A stretch of 64,000 nt of DNA from Zygaena filipendulae (GCA_907165275.2 OU015664.1:3434001-3498000), one strand, 5' to 3'; counted from the stretch's first letter, positions 37,694-50,014 are shown. Notes: generated from the sequence alone by a model not told the origin. Made by a program: numbers and translations.

Positions 37694-39527
37694 ATTAGGT
37701 ATCCCTACCTAATGCACGTTGATATACCTACGGTAATAATAATTTTTGTTTATAAATATGGTATCATCGACATAATAATGAGCATCATACCGTTGTATAT
37801 GGGACAAGAATATCGATATCAAAGCGTATTATTGCAAAAGCCATCATTAATGGATGGCTTAATTAATACATCTTTAAGGCGAAGTATCAGTAATGCAGAC
37901 ATATCTATGTACCTATATATAGTTTGAAATACGGGGTGAAAGATCGTAAGAAAAAAAAAATGGTTTTTGAACTTAAAAAACACTTTCAACGAGAGTTAGT
38001 TCGAATGAAATTCTTACCAATGTCATTTGTTTTTAGTTTTTTAAATAGCAAACACCGACCTACCAATTGGTATACTTAGCTATAATATTTAAGATAAGTA
38101 CAATATTTTTCGCAGTTGCGTCTTTTGAATGAAATCTGTAGTTCGTTATTTTTTAGTTTTTAGTAGGTATATACTGTAGATAATGTAATTTTTTGTGTTT
38201 TTAAGTCAGTTCATGTTTTCTCAAAAAACTTGTTGTGGGTAAACCTTTTTCCTTAATACGGTATCCTTTAAAGTGTGTGGTTCGACACGGACTTGGCTGT
38301 TATTAATATTTTTTTTCACGAAATTCGATTGTATTACCTATGTAATAATAAAGTGTATTATGTAATAATATAATTCGATTGTATATGCTGTAGTTCAAAT
38401 CGTGACTCTACGTAGGTAGGTGGGGTACATAGATTTCATAACGAAACCGAGCGAACAGCTTTATTACTCAAAGAACATCGTAATTTATCACAGCGAAGGG
38501 ACATTATACTCGCAAACACAAAGGATTGCCATCACAACACCGTCCGCATTGAGAAGCCGCCTTTATGAAACTATGAAAACCTAATGACCATACGTCACAC
38601 AGCGAAACACATACCGAAACAATGGGTGCTCGCGAGAAAGATTAATACATCATTATGTCAGACCCATGTACTGGAAAGTGGCAACCCTAATGGCTGATAT
38701 GTCTGTCCCTTTTTGACCAATAGATTGTCGGTATTTTGTGTCCCACTCTGCGTGGGCAGTGAAGTTTGGTGCGAGAATGCGATTCATCCAGGTTCGAGAT
38801 TTTCTAATCTTTGCACATACTGAATTTGCTGTGATGGTGTGAAGATTTTATCGTTGTTTACAAAATACAATAAAGATTATATTAAGCACATTTTTGGCAA
38901 TAAAACTGTTTTTTTTTTTAGTAATTTTTTTTTAATATAGTTATTCAATGCAAAATTAAATCTAGTATTATTTGTCTGTTTATTCAGCTATCACATTGCA
39001 ACGGAATAAAGTGATTACATGTATTTGCGTGGATACACAATTTTATCCTGGTAATATTTCTTACACCAACTCACACAAGTGAAACCGCACTATCTAGACA
39101 AATAAGCAGATGACTGGTTAATTACTTAGCTAAAAACAAAAAGCTAATAAGCTAATGTTACTCAACACCAACCGAAAAAAAGCGCGTATTGTGGTATTGC
39201 ATTCAGTTGTCACACACACATTCGTTGAATACAGACTAGAAAAGCATACCGACTTGACTATTGTCCCATACCGACTTGCTCCAGAGTTCAGACCCACTTC
39301 ATGTCAGAGGCTAATTCCAACGAGCGGCGGCCACAAAGAGAAACGCGCTAATTAAAAACTGAGACGCTGCAAAAGTGTCATTGCGAAATAGAGAACTGGG
39401 AAAAGCTGGCAAACCACAGATTTATTTAGGAGTGGTTAATATTTATGTTGATAATGATAATAATATAATGTATACTTCTATATTAATATTATAATACCTT
39501 GATGACCTATACCTATATTGATATTAT
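37694..39527. other. Intergenic DNA
   Basis: No recognisable gene or repeat. 38440-38800 is unique and less AT-rich than its neighbours. Confidence 0.35.
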
Positions 39528-39810
39528 AGTACCTTTGCTCGGATTTTTTTTTTGGTAAATTTTTTCAGTTTTTAATACGTAATCATCACAGTTTAACAAC
39601 GCCATCTTTTAATAAGAAGCTTTGGTGTTGCTGAGTCGGTAAAGCAGTACCAACCAAACACAAATGTTTCATTGCCTGACGACACGGATAAAACGATGTT
39701 TTCTTAAAATGAAACCTAGCTAGATCGATTAATCGCCTCCAAAACACCCTGCAATTTCATAAAAATCATTGGAGCCGTTTCCGAGATTCAGATTATATAT
39801 ATAATAATAT
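39528..39810 (+). repeat. Dispersed repeat B, copy 2
   Basis: Homologous in order to 10980-11330, ending in an AT-rich ATTATATATATAATAATAT tail that abuts the start of a CCGCGG-family element at 39811. Confidence 0.65.
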
Positions 39811-40011
39811 ACTAGCTGTACCCCGCGGTTTCATCCGCGGTAATTTCAGAGTTCCCGCAGGAATTCCGGGATATAAAGTACCCTATGTTCTTTTCTGTAC
39901 CCCTGACAACATGCATGCCAAATTTCATCCAAATCCGTTCAGCCGTTTTTGCGTGATTGAGTAACAAACATCCAAACATCCACACTTTCACATTTATAAT
40001 AATAGTAGGAT
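39811..40011 (+). mobile_element. CCGCGG-family element, full length
   Basis: ACTAGCTGTACCCCGCGGTT start, GGAATTCCGGGATATAAAG, AATCCGTTCAGCCGTTTTTG, two AAACATCC octamers and a TTATAATAATAGTAGGAT tail. A partial minus-strand copy follows at about 40075-40145, and a piece resembling the 4.9-kb dimer at 40155-40250. Confidence 0.8.
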
Positions 40012-40602
40012 AGGTAATATGTTTTAAACAATCTTTCGTTTCTAGAAAGCTATAGTGTTCCCGAGTGTCATAAGTTATTTTTATCCCGGAGTTCCTACGG
40101 GAGCTTCGAAATTATCGCGTGTGAGACTGTGGGGGATCGAGTGTAACCAAAGAGAAAAATAAATGTTTTTTACTTTTGTCCTCTATTCGTTCCTAAAATA
40201 TTGATCCGATTGTGATGAAAATTTGGTGGATTTTTTTGCCAACTCCCGCTCAAGTCCCTCATCTTTTTGTTAGAATTGCATGCATGCACTTCCGTTGCCT
40301 GCTTAAATTTTACTAGCAAGACGCAATAAATCTTCAAAAGTTGTTAATAACAGATGAAAAGTGTCCTATGTGCTAATATCTAGAACATAATCTACCTATC
40401 CACAGCTGGTTCTTGTGGTTGCATCCCTTATGAAATCCAGGATTCCATTGGGATCTCTTTGTTTTCGGATAAACTTATAAGTATTCTATATGTTCCTATG
40501 ACTAGTGCTTACCCCCTATAAGCAAATAAGTAAGCAGACTAATCCTCCTTCTATAATAATTTGTTAGTATAAAAGTTGTGGCAAAATTAATATAAGTTTT
40601 AT

Positions 40603-40829
40603 TTTAACAAAACATCCAGTAAACTACCACCTTCAAGTTGCAAATCTGTCGCCAAGCACCTAACGGTGTGTTCCGGCAGCCCCACTTGAAAGCCAGTTCC
40701 CATCCCCGTTCCTGGTCGGCAACGCACCTGCATGCCTTCTGGTGTTGCAGATGTCCATGGGCGGCGGTAATCACTTACCATCAGGTGTACCACTTGCCCG
40801 TTTGCCCCCTATGACATAAAAAAAAAAAG
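40603..40829 (+). mobile_element. Non-LTR retrotransposon (LINE) 3' end, truncated
   Basis: The 3'-terminal words TTACCATCAGGTGTACCACT, GCCCGTTTGCCCCCTATGAC and a closing A-run form the common 3' end of a lepidopteran jockey/CR1-like LINE. Only about 220 bp is present, as expected of 5' truncation during reverse transcription. A shorter copy is at 47354-47419. I assign it to LINEs from memory of this 3' end; the clade is uncertain. Confidence 0.7.
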
Positions 40830-41190
40830 TAAAGTATTAGTTTTCTTTAATAAAATGATCAGCTTGCCTCGTTCGGTCTATAGCACCGCTGACATCAACA
40901 AAGGACGTGGTGAATTGAGTACTGAGTTTCAAAGGAAAATGGTGCGCGACTGTACTGAATATGTGATGGAAGCACGACGCGGACCCTATACTAATTTTTC
41001 GAATGGATGTTTCTGTCGTAATTAGTCCAACTGTAACCGCAGTGCAACAGGATTTCAATGAAAACAAATCCTTTTTTAGGAATGGGTTTTGAATGGGATG
41101 CTCAACAAGCGACAACTTTGAATGCAAGTTTTTCCTAAAGCGAAGTGAGATTCAAAATTGTGTCAGGTATATGATTTCTAAATATTTGGT

Positions 41191-41384
41191 ACTAGCTGCG
41201 CCCCGCGGTTTCACCCGCGGTAATTTTGAAGTTCCATGCATTTCCATGCACGTGCATGCCAAATTTCATACAAATCCGTTCAGCCGTTTTTGCGTGATTG
41301 AGTAACAAACATCCAAACATCTAAACATCGAAACATCTAAACATCCAAACATCCACACTTTCACATTTATAATATTAGTAGGAT
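41191..41384 (+). mobile_element. CCGCGG-family element, internally deleted, with octamer expansion
   Basis: ACTAGCTGCGCCCCGCGGTT start. About 60 bp of the usual middle is missing after GAAGTTCC. AATCCGTTCAGCCGTTTTTG follows, then six AAACATCN octamers (41307-41354) and the TTATAATATTAGTAGGAT tail. Confidence 0.8.
41307..41354 (+). repeat. Octamer tandem array, six units of AAACATCN
   Basis: Units end in C, T, G, T, C, C in turn. Sister elements have two (39811-40011) or three (24083-24291) units at the same place. Confidence 0.9.
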
Positions 41385-41472
41385 AGTAGGATAATGATTT
41401 AAATTCTAAAACAAAGTTATATGAAAACCTAAACTTATATACATTTCATTCAATAAAAAAAATGTTGAATAT

Positions 41473-41494
41473 ACGTGTATCACATGATACACGT
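41473..41494. repeat. Short palindrome, 10-bp arms, 2-bp spacer, overlapping an E-box
   Basis: ACGTGTATCA CA TGATACACGT. CACGTG is formed at 41490-41495. Confidence 0.8.
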
Positions 41495-41584
41495 GTGTCT
41501 ATTGTCACTTTTTAACTATTGAAGAGAAAATGTTTGATTTTATTTGTATACGTTTCTTTGTCATTTTATACTTTCCCTTACAGA

Positions 41585-41682
41585 AATCTACAGTGTTTCT
41601 AAGTGACAAAACGTACTCTTTACCCCAAAACTTCCACAGGAACTCCGAAATTAACGCGAATCAAGCTGGGGGGGGGGGGGGG
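41585..41682 (-). mobile_element. CCGCGG-family fragment ending in a 15-G run
   Basis: TTTACCCCAAAACTTCCACA and GGAACTCCGAAATTAACGCG match the front half on the minus strand. Where other copies have ACCGCGGGGCACAGCTAG, this one has a homopolymer of G (41668-41682). Confidence 0.6.
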
Positions 41683-41879
41683 TACATATTTAGGTAGCCG
41701 ACCAAATTATACATTAAAAAAACTCTGATAGGTAAATCACAGACAAGGTACTTATACACATTTGATTTGTCTTTTCTTTGTATTTAAAGGAAAAGGGCGT
41801 TTCTTTCTGCGAGCGCGTCGTCAGCAATTTGTGCATTTACCTAATTAAAAAAGAAAAATGTGGTTAATTCAGTAACTTT

Positions 41880-42110
41880 TTTTTGGGATTATTCGTGATG
41901 AGAATCAAACACTCAATACCGCTCTATAAATGTAAACATTTGAAATTTCAGTTCCATTTCCACCCATTTGTAAACCTCAAAGTAATTTGAGATTTCGCAG
42001 ACATATTATTAAGCGATAAGTGTTTACTATAATGTGGGGATCGAACCCGCGACACACGGCATAGCAGTTACTTACCTTACTACTACACCAACGTGGTGCA
42101 GTGATTTATT
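41880..42110 (-). mobile_element. Second type of tRNA-derived SINE
   Basis: On the minus strand an A-box-like TGGTGTAGTAG (42080-42090) is followed at the usual spacing by a B box GGGTTCGATCC (42038-42048). The non-tRNA body contains GAGCGGTATTGAGTGTTTGA and a second GATTCTCATCACGA word near 41890-41910. The head differs from that of the 33.2/36.6 kb SINEs. The left limit is approximate. Confidence 0.6.
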
Positions 42111-43080
42111 ACATGTAGATTTTTCCCTTGTTTTCTGCTATACATAGATACGAAAATGTAACTGCAAAACATTGTTCTTCCGTTGTGAACTGTTACACGT
42201 TTGTTCCAGATCCATGTATTGAGTACGGGAATAGGAAAGCATCAAGAATTAAAAGCCTTTAATGACGGCAACGCGGCGCGTCGCTCGGCGGTCGCGGACG
42301 GCATTGCCTCGAATGGCGTCAGCTGAAAAGATCTGCAATTTTTAATACATGTGTGCTAACGAACCCGACACATCAAAACACGAGTTATATAGCTTTAATA
42401 TCCATATAAGTATTATCAGAATTCGTATTTTAAGACTGCTTTTAAAATCAGATAACGTTATCCAAAGTTTCAAGCCCTTGTGGGCTCTTTTTGAGATTAC
42501 AAAGTTACACCTAAATCTTTAGTAAGTGAACAGAACTTACAGTCATGGATTGCAAAGTTGTTGATAACTATAATCGAAATTAAAATGAAAAAACTCGAAA
42601 AAATAAATAAATATTTATTTGTGTCTAAAGACGCCATATAAAAAGATTGCAATACGGCTGCTTTTTGCAATGTATCTATTTCATTAGTTGTAAATATTAT
42701 GTTTTTTAATGGTGTAATAAATGTTATGGTGCTACCTATACTGAATAAGCGTTTGTATACGTACCTAGATGTACAAATGCTTATTATATACCTATAAGTA
42801 TAGGCGCATATACGACCGAGGTCGAAAATATAATTTCCATAATGAAAATACGGCCTAGTTGTGAGACAAAATAAATAAAATTTTAATTGCCTGCTATGAA
42901 TGATCGGTCTTTAATTATAAAGGATTGAGAATTATAATTATTGTAACAGAATATCTATATCTATACTTATAATAAAACTGTAGAGAGGTCAATTCTCTAC
43001 ATTGAATGTGTTTTAAAAATTAATATTGGAGGATAAATGGTGATCGATACTGATGCCAAAAATGCAATCAGTAATTTTTT

Positions 43081-43103
43081 TGTCTGTCTGTCTGTCTGTC
43101 TGT
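43081..43103 (+). repeat. (TGTC)n microsatellite
   Basis: Nearly six perfect units. It continues into TATGTGCACGCATGGGTCAA and AACCAAACTTGGTAC, which look like part of a minus-strand retroelement end of another family. Confidence 0.9.
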
Positions 43104-43557
43104 ATGTGCACGCATGGGTCAAAAACTACTAAAGGGATTTTAACCAAACTTGGTACAATTGCAGTCCATACTCCTGGGCAAGTTATAGGCTAATATAACA
43201 TAACGCTAAGACACATAGGAGCTGAGCAGTGACGATAAATTTAAAGCAAGTCGGATGATACATAATATTATTGTGTTGTAGGTATAATCGACTTTTTAAG
43301 CTGGCCATTTGCAGCATAATACCGACCATGGTAAGTGCTCTTCGCTTCTTAAAACCATAGGTGGTTTTATTGTGAAGATTTGCATATAAGTATACCAATA
43401 AGTACTTCATGTATCGATAATAAGAAACGGTTTTCGCATTCGATCAATGATTCCAACTCGACAATGTACCGATCTTTCAAATATTTAAATAACCAGCTTC
43501 AGAGCCCTATGACATTTTCTCTATGTCTTCTACTGTTTTGAAAATCCAATGGATTTT

Positions 43558-43681
43558 GATACGGTTTTTTGATAGATAGAGTGATTCAAGAAGACGTTTT
43601 ATACGTATAGTTTATCCTGGAATCCTGAAATTCCCGCGGGAACTTCGAAATTACCGCTGGTGAAACCGCGGGACAGCTAGT
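43558..43681 (-). mobile_element. CCGCGG-family element, front half
   Basis: Minus strand: ACTAGCTGTCCCGCGG, TTCCCGCGGGAATTTCAG and an ATAAACTATACGTATAAAAC word. The last word is shared with the copy at 54893-55084, marking a subfamily. Confidence 0.65.
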
Positions 43682-44570
43682 TTATTATAATTCAATTAAA
43701 AGAAAGGTGAACGAAAAAAAAAATGGATTGTAAAAATGCACAATACAAAATATACTCCAAGAAATATTGTCAGGTATACCTATTGAATTACTTTGAAAAA
43801 TATCAGTGCAATATTTATTTTCAGAGTCACATTGCATTTTAATTAGCACGTTGCCGCACCACCTCAACACGTGACAACACACAATCGGGGACTTTAAAAG
43901 TGGCAACACTGACTGTATTGCTGTTATATTGGTAGGAAGTGGTACTCATGTTGCCACCAATGCACTAATTAAGGTGCCGCATCAGAATGGAAATTGCTAT
44001 AAAAAGAATAGATTTGTTTTAGAGATCTTTCGTCTTAGTATTTTATTTTTTTTTCTGACCAAACAAAATTGTTTTTAAGTAGGTACATAATAAGATAAAA
44101 TCTAACTTAAATGTACGTTTATATCATTATTGCATTACTTATTTACTAAATCGATCGGCTTGATCGGCTACATCAACTAATGAGCAGTGAAAGCCCCGTC
44201 AAAATTGATCCAACCGTCGCGTTTTCTAGATTCACCCGCGGGCCGAGTTTCGGAATTTAGAACGCATAGCGGACAAACATACAAACATTCATTTTTATTT
44301 ATGAAGAAAGATAAGATAAGATAAACTTTACTAAGCAAAATAAACACATACCACCTACACCACATAACAAATACTTTGCAATTTAAAGATATTATGTAAA
44401 ACAATAAATTACAATTTTATTTATACTAAACACTCATACTTACGGTAAATACGTATGTTGATGTTTATATAATATAGCAATAATATAGCATTTGGCATAG
44501 CTATTGACTATCCACGGGACAAAATATTCAAATTCAAATATAAATAGAAATTCAAATATTACTTGCCACT

Positions 44571-44808
44571 TGGACGCAGATAAGCAATAACATGTTAACC
44601 CACAAAACAAAGTTATTGATTCAGAACGATTTATTGAGAGTTAGAGAACATTTTTTAGTTATGTGTTTACCTTATTACATTGTTTAAATATGTATCCAAA
44701 TATTGCACATAAAAAATATTGACACAAAATGGCGCTATAACTTTAAAACTTTAACTTGCTCAAAATTTCTCCAGTGTGGCTTAACACACTATTGCTTATC
44801 TATGTCCA
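44571..44808. mobile_element. TGGAC-ended MITE, copy 2
   Basis: Homologous over its length to 37472-37693, with about 16 extra bases in the middle (near 44685-44700). Inverted ends TGGACGCAGATAAGCAATA / TGGACATAGATAAGCAATA. CT lies on both sides. Confidence 0.7.
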
Positions 44809-45478
44809 CTTATCCCTACTAATTGCCCAAAAGAGTTAGAAAAACTAAGACAGAGAAAAGACAAGCTACAGCAAAAAGCGGCCTTATTGCTAGAGACCTA
44901 GTAATAAAAATCGCAAATGTAGTTTTAACTCTCACATTACGGAACCACCTTGTATTGTAGGGAATTTATGATCTTTTCGAAATTGCAGGTTCCATTTTCA
45001 ATACCATCGTTATGAATGACTTTTGACTTGTTAATTGGTTTGCACTTTTTTTTAAACTAAATACTTACCTAATATTGGTAGGTATTATTGATAAGTCAGC
45101 CTTACTACCTGTTTTAACTTTTTGAGGATTTATTTTTTCAGCAGGTTATGGAAGAGAACGAATGTATATACCTATAGATAATTGTCAAAAAGAAATATCA
45201 CAATTAAATTAAGTTCATCTTTACCTTTGATTAAACTAAATAAAAATATGTACAAATAATTTAAATAGAAAAAAATTGTTAGAGTTTAAACTGGATTTCT
45301 TTGAAAATTGTTGTTGTAAACAAATTGAAGTGCTGCCTTAAGCAGGTAAGTACCCACCTATAGAGATAACGCGCATCAAAGTTTAAGAGTAGAACTGTCT
45401 AGTATTTTTTTTTATCTACATGACGGAATAAAAACTGCCTATATAATATTATATCCAAGTAAGCAAGCCCCTACGCTT

Positions 45479-45604
45479 CAGGTTTTCTCGTCCGATACGG
45501 TTAGCAATCAAGGCATTCAAATGCGTGCTTTATTTTGTATGAAATTGACAACGAAGGCGTCAATGATTTGCTAACTGTACTGGATATCCGGACGCGAAAA
45601 CCTG
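45479..45604. repeat. Imperfect palindromic element of 126 bp
   Basis: The left arm CAGGTTTTCTCGTCCGATAC…GTTAGCAA (45479-45507) mirrors the right arm, whose complement reads CAGGTTTTCGCGTCCGGATA…GTTAGCAA (45568-45604), with an insertion of about 8 bp in the right arm. It could be a small MITE. No target duplication is evident. Confidence 0.65.
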
Positions 45605-45944
45605 TCGTGTGCGGGCTCGTTAACTAGTAGTAAATTTGTAGCGTCGTCCGATAGTCTACAGTCTACCGTCTGACGGGGGACGGTCGTTTGCATGCTAATG
45701 CTAATTCCTGCCTACGTCCTTTATGTACATTACATCCTGCCTCGAACAGACCGACTCGTGTCTGCCTATACGTACCTATAGGGAATCCGTTAGTTAGAGT
45801 ACAAAAACGAAAGTTTATTTATTTTAATAATTATTTATCTTTTATTGCATTAATCATAGTCGAACAAATATCTTGTGGTACTTTTTACCTTAGGTTGACA
45901 GAGAGATAAGTATATAGAGAGGGGTGTGCAACAAATATCTATTT

Positions 45945-46130
45945 ACCTACATATGTTGCTGTTTGTTTGTCTCGCTAAAACTCGAGAATGGCTGGACTGA
46001 TTTGGCTAATTTTAATCTTGAAATATTTATGGAAGTTCAGGGAAGGTTTAAAAAGTCAATTAGGCTAATTTGGAATTCCTGTGGGAATTCTGAAATTCGC
46101 GCGGGTGAAACCGCCGGGCACAGCTAGTTT
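45945..46130 (-). mobile_element. CCGCGG-family element, subfamily with diverged tail
   Basis: Minus strand: AACTAGCTGTGCCCGGCGG, GAATTCCCACAGGAATTCC, then AAATCAGTCCAGCCATTCTC in place of the usual tail. The piece at 17755-17920 resembles this tail type. Confidence 0.6.
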
Positions 46131-47059
46131 ATAATTAAAAATTCCTAAAACTAAGGAATAACTGGTTTTAACTTAAAAACACTGAAACTGAGTAAAATAA
46201 GAAGTACCTACTCTAGATCTTACCTACTTTTTTGTAAGTATGCGAGATACTTTTCAGAAATTGTGAGACCGATTTAATATTATAAAAAAGTTTGGTAGGT
46301 AGGTACATCAACGGTTGTCACATAGAAAATTATTTAGTTTAGTAAACTTGATAAAAATTTTACGGTTGGTTGCTAAAAAGCTTTATTATTTGTGTATTAT
46401 TTATTTAACGACCGCTATTTTATCGTTGTCCCTAAATTGAATTTTGATAATTATGTAGGTACCTACTGCGAAATGTATTATAACTATAATTTTTAGTTTG
46501 GAGACCACTTTAATAACTTGTTTTTATTTATTATTATATAGTATTGGTTTTTAGTATTTATTTACTGAGTAGTGATTTTATTTCAAAATCAGGTCAATTT
46601 AATACAATGTCAGGTAAGTCAAATAGGTGAGTTTAATCAGCAAAATCAGCTAGTTAAAAATCATAAACTTTGCTTATTGATAGTATACCTACCTATGTAT
46701 ATGTTACAAAATTATACGGATCATTAAAAATACAAACTTCTTTAGTTAACTTATGTAAAAGTTAACTTATGTAATGAATGAGGTGTTACTGGAATGATAA
46801 TGGTTAATAGCTGCTCTATCCAATTTCCTTTAACTGCTCAAAAATATTTCAGTTAATATATTCCATCAATACAGAATTTGTTAGGCAAAGGATTGTATCA
46901 GGTGTGCCAGAGCGGAGTGCGTCCAAGCCTTGGTAAGGGGTACAAAGCACCAATTACCCATAGGACTGCTTGATTACATTCAAATACTGTAGGACTCCTC
47001 TGAATGGATGTGATCGTTATAGCCGCAGGTCTGTGAGTTGTGACTATACCATTTATGTG

Positions 47060-47220
47060 ATTGTGAGTTGATTGTTACGCTTTCACGCCTTAACTACTCA
47101 ACTGGTTATTAGAAAAAAAAAATTGCATACACGTTGTCAAAGATACAGAAAAGGACATCGACGAGATTCCCGCGGAAACTCCGAAATAAACGCGGGTAAA
47201 ACCGCGGGGAACAGCAAGTG
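47060..47220 (-). mobile_element. CCGCGG-family element
   Basis: Minus strand: TTGCTGTTCCCCGCGGTTTT, TTTCGGAGTTTCCGCGGG, GTATGCAATTTTT and GGCGTGAAAGCGTAACAATC. The tail TTATAATATTAG is replaced by GATTGTGAGTTG repeats. Confidence 0.7.
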
Positions 47221-47253
47221 GGCTATAAAATAGGTATATCTACCTAAAATAAA

Positions 47254-47314
47254 TTAATCATCCGACAATTTGACTGATAGGTATAAGTTATCAGTCAAAT
47301 TGTCAGATGATTAA
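47254..47314. repeat. Inverted repeat: 26-bp arms, one mismatch, 9-bp loop
   Basis: Arm 47254-47279 starts TTAATCATCCGACAATTTGA. Arm 47289-47314 is its complement except for one G/A difference. It lies 34 bp past the element at 47060-47220 and 40 bp before a LINE tip. Confidence 0.92.
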
Positions 47315-47353
47315 ATTGTTTTAAATATAAAAATTTAAACAATATAATAATAA

Positions 47354-47419
47354 TTACTTACCATCAGGTGTACCACTTGCCCGTTTGCCCCCTATGACAT
47401 AAAAAAAAAAAAAAAAAAC
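47354..47419 (+). mobile_element. LINE 3' tip, severely truncated
   Basis: The last 46 nt before the A-run are essentially identical to those at 40774-40819, followed by about 19 A residues. It is a 5'-truncated insertion of the same LINE. Confidence 0.7.
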
Positions 47420-48094
47420 TATCCAGTATATAGCAATAGGTATTTCAACTAAATAGGTATTTAACCTTCTTAAAATCAAAACAAATATATATACCTTATT
47501 GCACACACACAGTAGAAAAAACACATTTAGAATACTTCTTGTATGTTGGACAGGCAAAAAGACAGATAGAAATATAAGATCAAAATATACCTAATAACCC
47601 TAAAATGTTGAATTTGATTAATGATCATTATCTAATGCACAAACATCAACACTACCACTATTTTGTATGAGTAATAATTTGTCAATGGTAACCCCAAATA
47701 GTGACCGCGGCCCAGCGCGCCTCCTGTTGACAAAACTTTATTACCGAAAATTAGACAATATTACCCCAAAACTGGTAATATTATTTTTTGTTTGCCCACC
47801 GCGCAGTTGGTCGGAACGCGCCGGCCGTGCAAAGAATGATCTAGTTCTGTGACCCTAAAATTCTGTTGTGTAACTCTACAAAAGAACACGTATTTCTGGT
47901 TTTCAGCATCAAGTCTTCGGAATTTTTATTCGTGTTATATAGTACTTAACTAACTGTTACTAAACGAAACGGGGTTATAGGTTTTCCTATTTTTATCCTT
48001 GTCATAATGGCGTTCATATAAAAAATGCAACATTAGAAAACTATAAAACAATGGCAACATTCACTCACAGATCTGCCCGCGTAGCGCTCTATGA

Positions 48095-48330
48095 ACAATG
48101 ACTCACCATTGTTGCAGCGTCCATTTTAAATGAACAAAATGGCGGCCTCCGCGTTCCGAATTCAAACGTTCTACTAGAACTCTGAGATTTGAAACAATGC
48201 TTCGCTTCTAATCCTCATAAAGGGTTAAATGCATGCCATTGGTCAACTCAACCCCCGGACAAGTTTTGTTCCAAGTTCCGCGGTAGTGTGCGTGTGCTCA
48301 GTGAGTGTGTATTGTGAGGGTTCTGCTCTA
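48095..48330. other. GC-richer unique segment with promoter-like words
   Basis: It contains AAATGGCGGCCTCCGCG, CCATTGGTCAA (48236-48246) and a GTGCTCAGTGAGTGTG stretch that could serve as an initiator or a splice donor. There is no open frame of note. It could be a distal promoter or an enhancer; I see no transcript evidence. Confidence 0.3.
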
Positions 48331-48693
48331 ACACAGACGTAGAGACTAGAAAGTTTTAAACGACATTTGATTGTATTTTGTATACTCGCTAAGTCGATGT
48401 TAAATTTGATATTAGCAAGCATTATTACAGGTTCTTTAGTCTAAGGAGTATTAAAAAGGGTTCTAGTCAGATTTGAAGGTTATTAATTCGTAGATAAGTT
48501 TTGGCGATCCGATATTCTTTGAAAATTTTGCAATAATTTTTGACCATGTACCTACTTACTGCATGAATTTTTTGTCATAACTCAAGCAGGTAAGAGCATC
48601 TCAAATAATTGAGATTCATAAATCTTTAAAATGCCATACGACTTTTGACTCCCAAGTGTTTCAGACGCTATCATTTATCTGAGTACTTATCTA

Positions 48694-48846
48694 CTGGCTG
48701 TTTCTCGCGGTTTCACCCGAGTTTATTTCGGAGTTTCCGCGGGAATTCCCGAATAAAAAGGTTCTCACAACATCTTGAGTACGTGCATGAGACATGACGA
48801 TCGGTTGAGTAGGTATGGCGTGAAAGCGTAATGAAAATCAAAATCA
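48694..48846 (+). mobile_element. CCGCGG-family element, missing tail
   Basis: GGCTGTTTCTCGCGGTTTCA, GGAGTTTCCGCGGGAATTCC, CGATCGGTTGAGTAGG and GGCGTGAAAGCGTAATGAAA. Confidence 0.65.
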
Positions 48847-50014
48847 CTCTCGCATATTGGGCCATAACATAACATTACGGAAACAAATAAATAAACAAAA
48901 AGCGACGTCTAACACACAAATTAAAAATGAAAATTTGACAGTAAATTCCACGCACCATCCTCAAACGTGACAGCACTACAGTCGCTCCAACCGTGACAGT
49001 GCTATCGGGACCAGAAGTTCCCTTGTACACTGTAGGTAGGTAGGTATACATTGTACCAAAACGCCAACACGTCCCACTTTTCTCAAAGACTATTATTTGA
49101 ATGTCTTTCAACCCGTGAGAAGGGTCTGAAACGCGTCGCAACCCCCCGAGATGCGTGTGCCCGTCTGATAATGTAATTAAAACAACACCTTTATTTCAAA
49201 CAGTCACATTTTGGTTGGAGCTACGTTTGATATGAATACGGGTGTGAGAAGTATTTATTATATTTTCAGTTGGAACTGACAGCATGTTGTGCTGTGAATT
49301 GTAATGTTTGTATCGTTTCGAATTCAAGCATACTATATATCATATAATCAAATATTTATTTATTACCATTAAAATAGTAAAAGAATTGTATTAATTTAAT
49401 TTTTTACTTTAACTTTAATATGTATTAAAACTTTGTAGTACTCGTACTTATATATAATATCGGAGTTGCCGCAGGATAAACTATACGTACAATTTTTCCT
49501 CTTGAATCACTCTATCTACTGGTGAATATCGTATGAAAATCCGTTCAGTAGTTTTTGAGTTTATCGCTATCAGACAGACAGACGTGGTGGAGGACTTTGT
49601 TTTATAATATGTGGCGATGAATTAAAATTGTTTGAATCAAAATTGATACGAAACCATCTGATTCTTTTTTATTGATTGAGTTTGACTTTTTTGTAAAAAT
49701 ATGGATGTTTCAATGTATAGGTAGGTATATTACTTTGACAGATTGACCTTTGGTACCTAAAAGTCAAATATTATTTTGCTTAAATACATGTGATATGATA
49801 CACCGATGGTGTCAGGTCAAACCGCTCAAAAACATAATTATAATTACCGCTGAAGAAACAAAGGAGCGCATTAAAGTTGGAATTTTAAAGCGAAACACCG
49901 CGGCGCTGGTCGGGATTTTCCACGAGAAATTTTCGGGTAACATTATACCCGTACATTAGGGCTAAGTGATACCGTCACATTTGTTGGATTAATTCATCAT
50001 CTGAATTGCCGTGG

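Noticed and set aside
40599..40793. 64-codon minus-strand frame
   Set aside because: It lies antisense across a LINE 3' end, which is non-coding.
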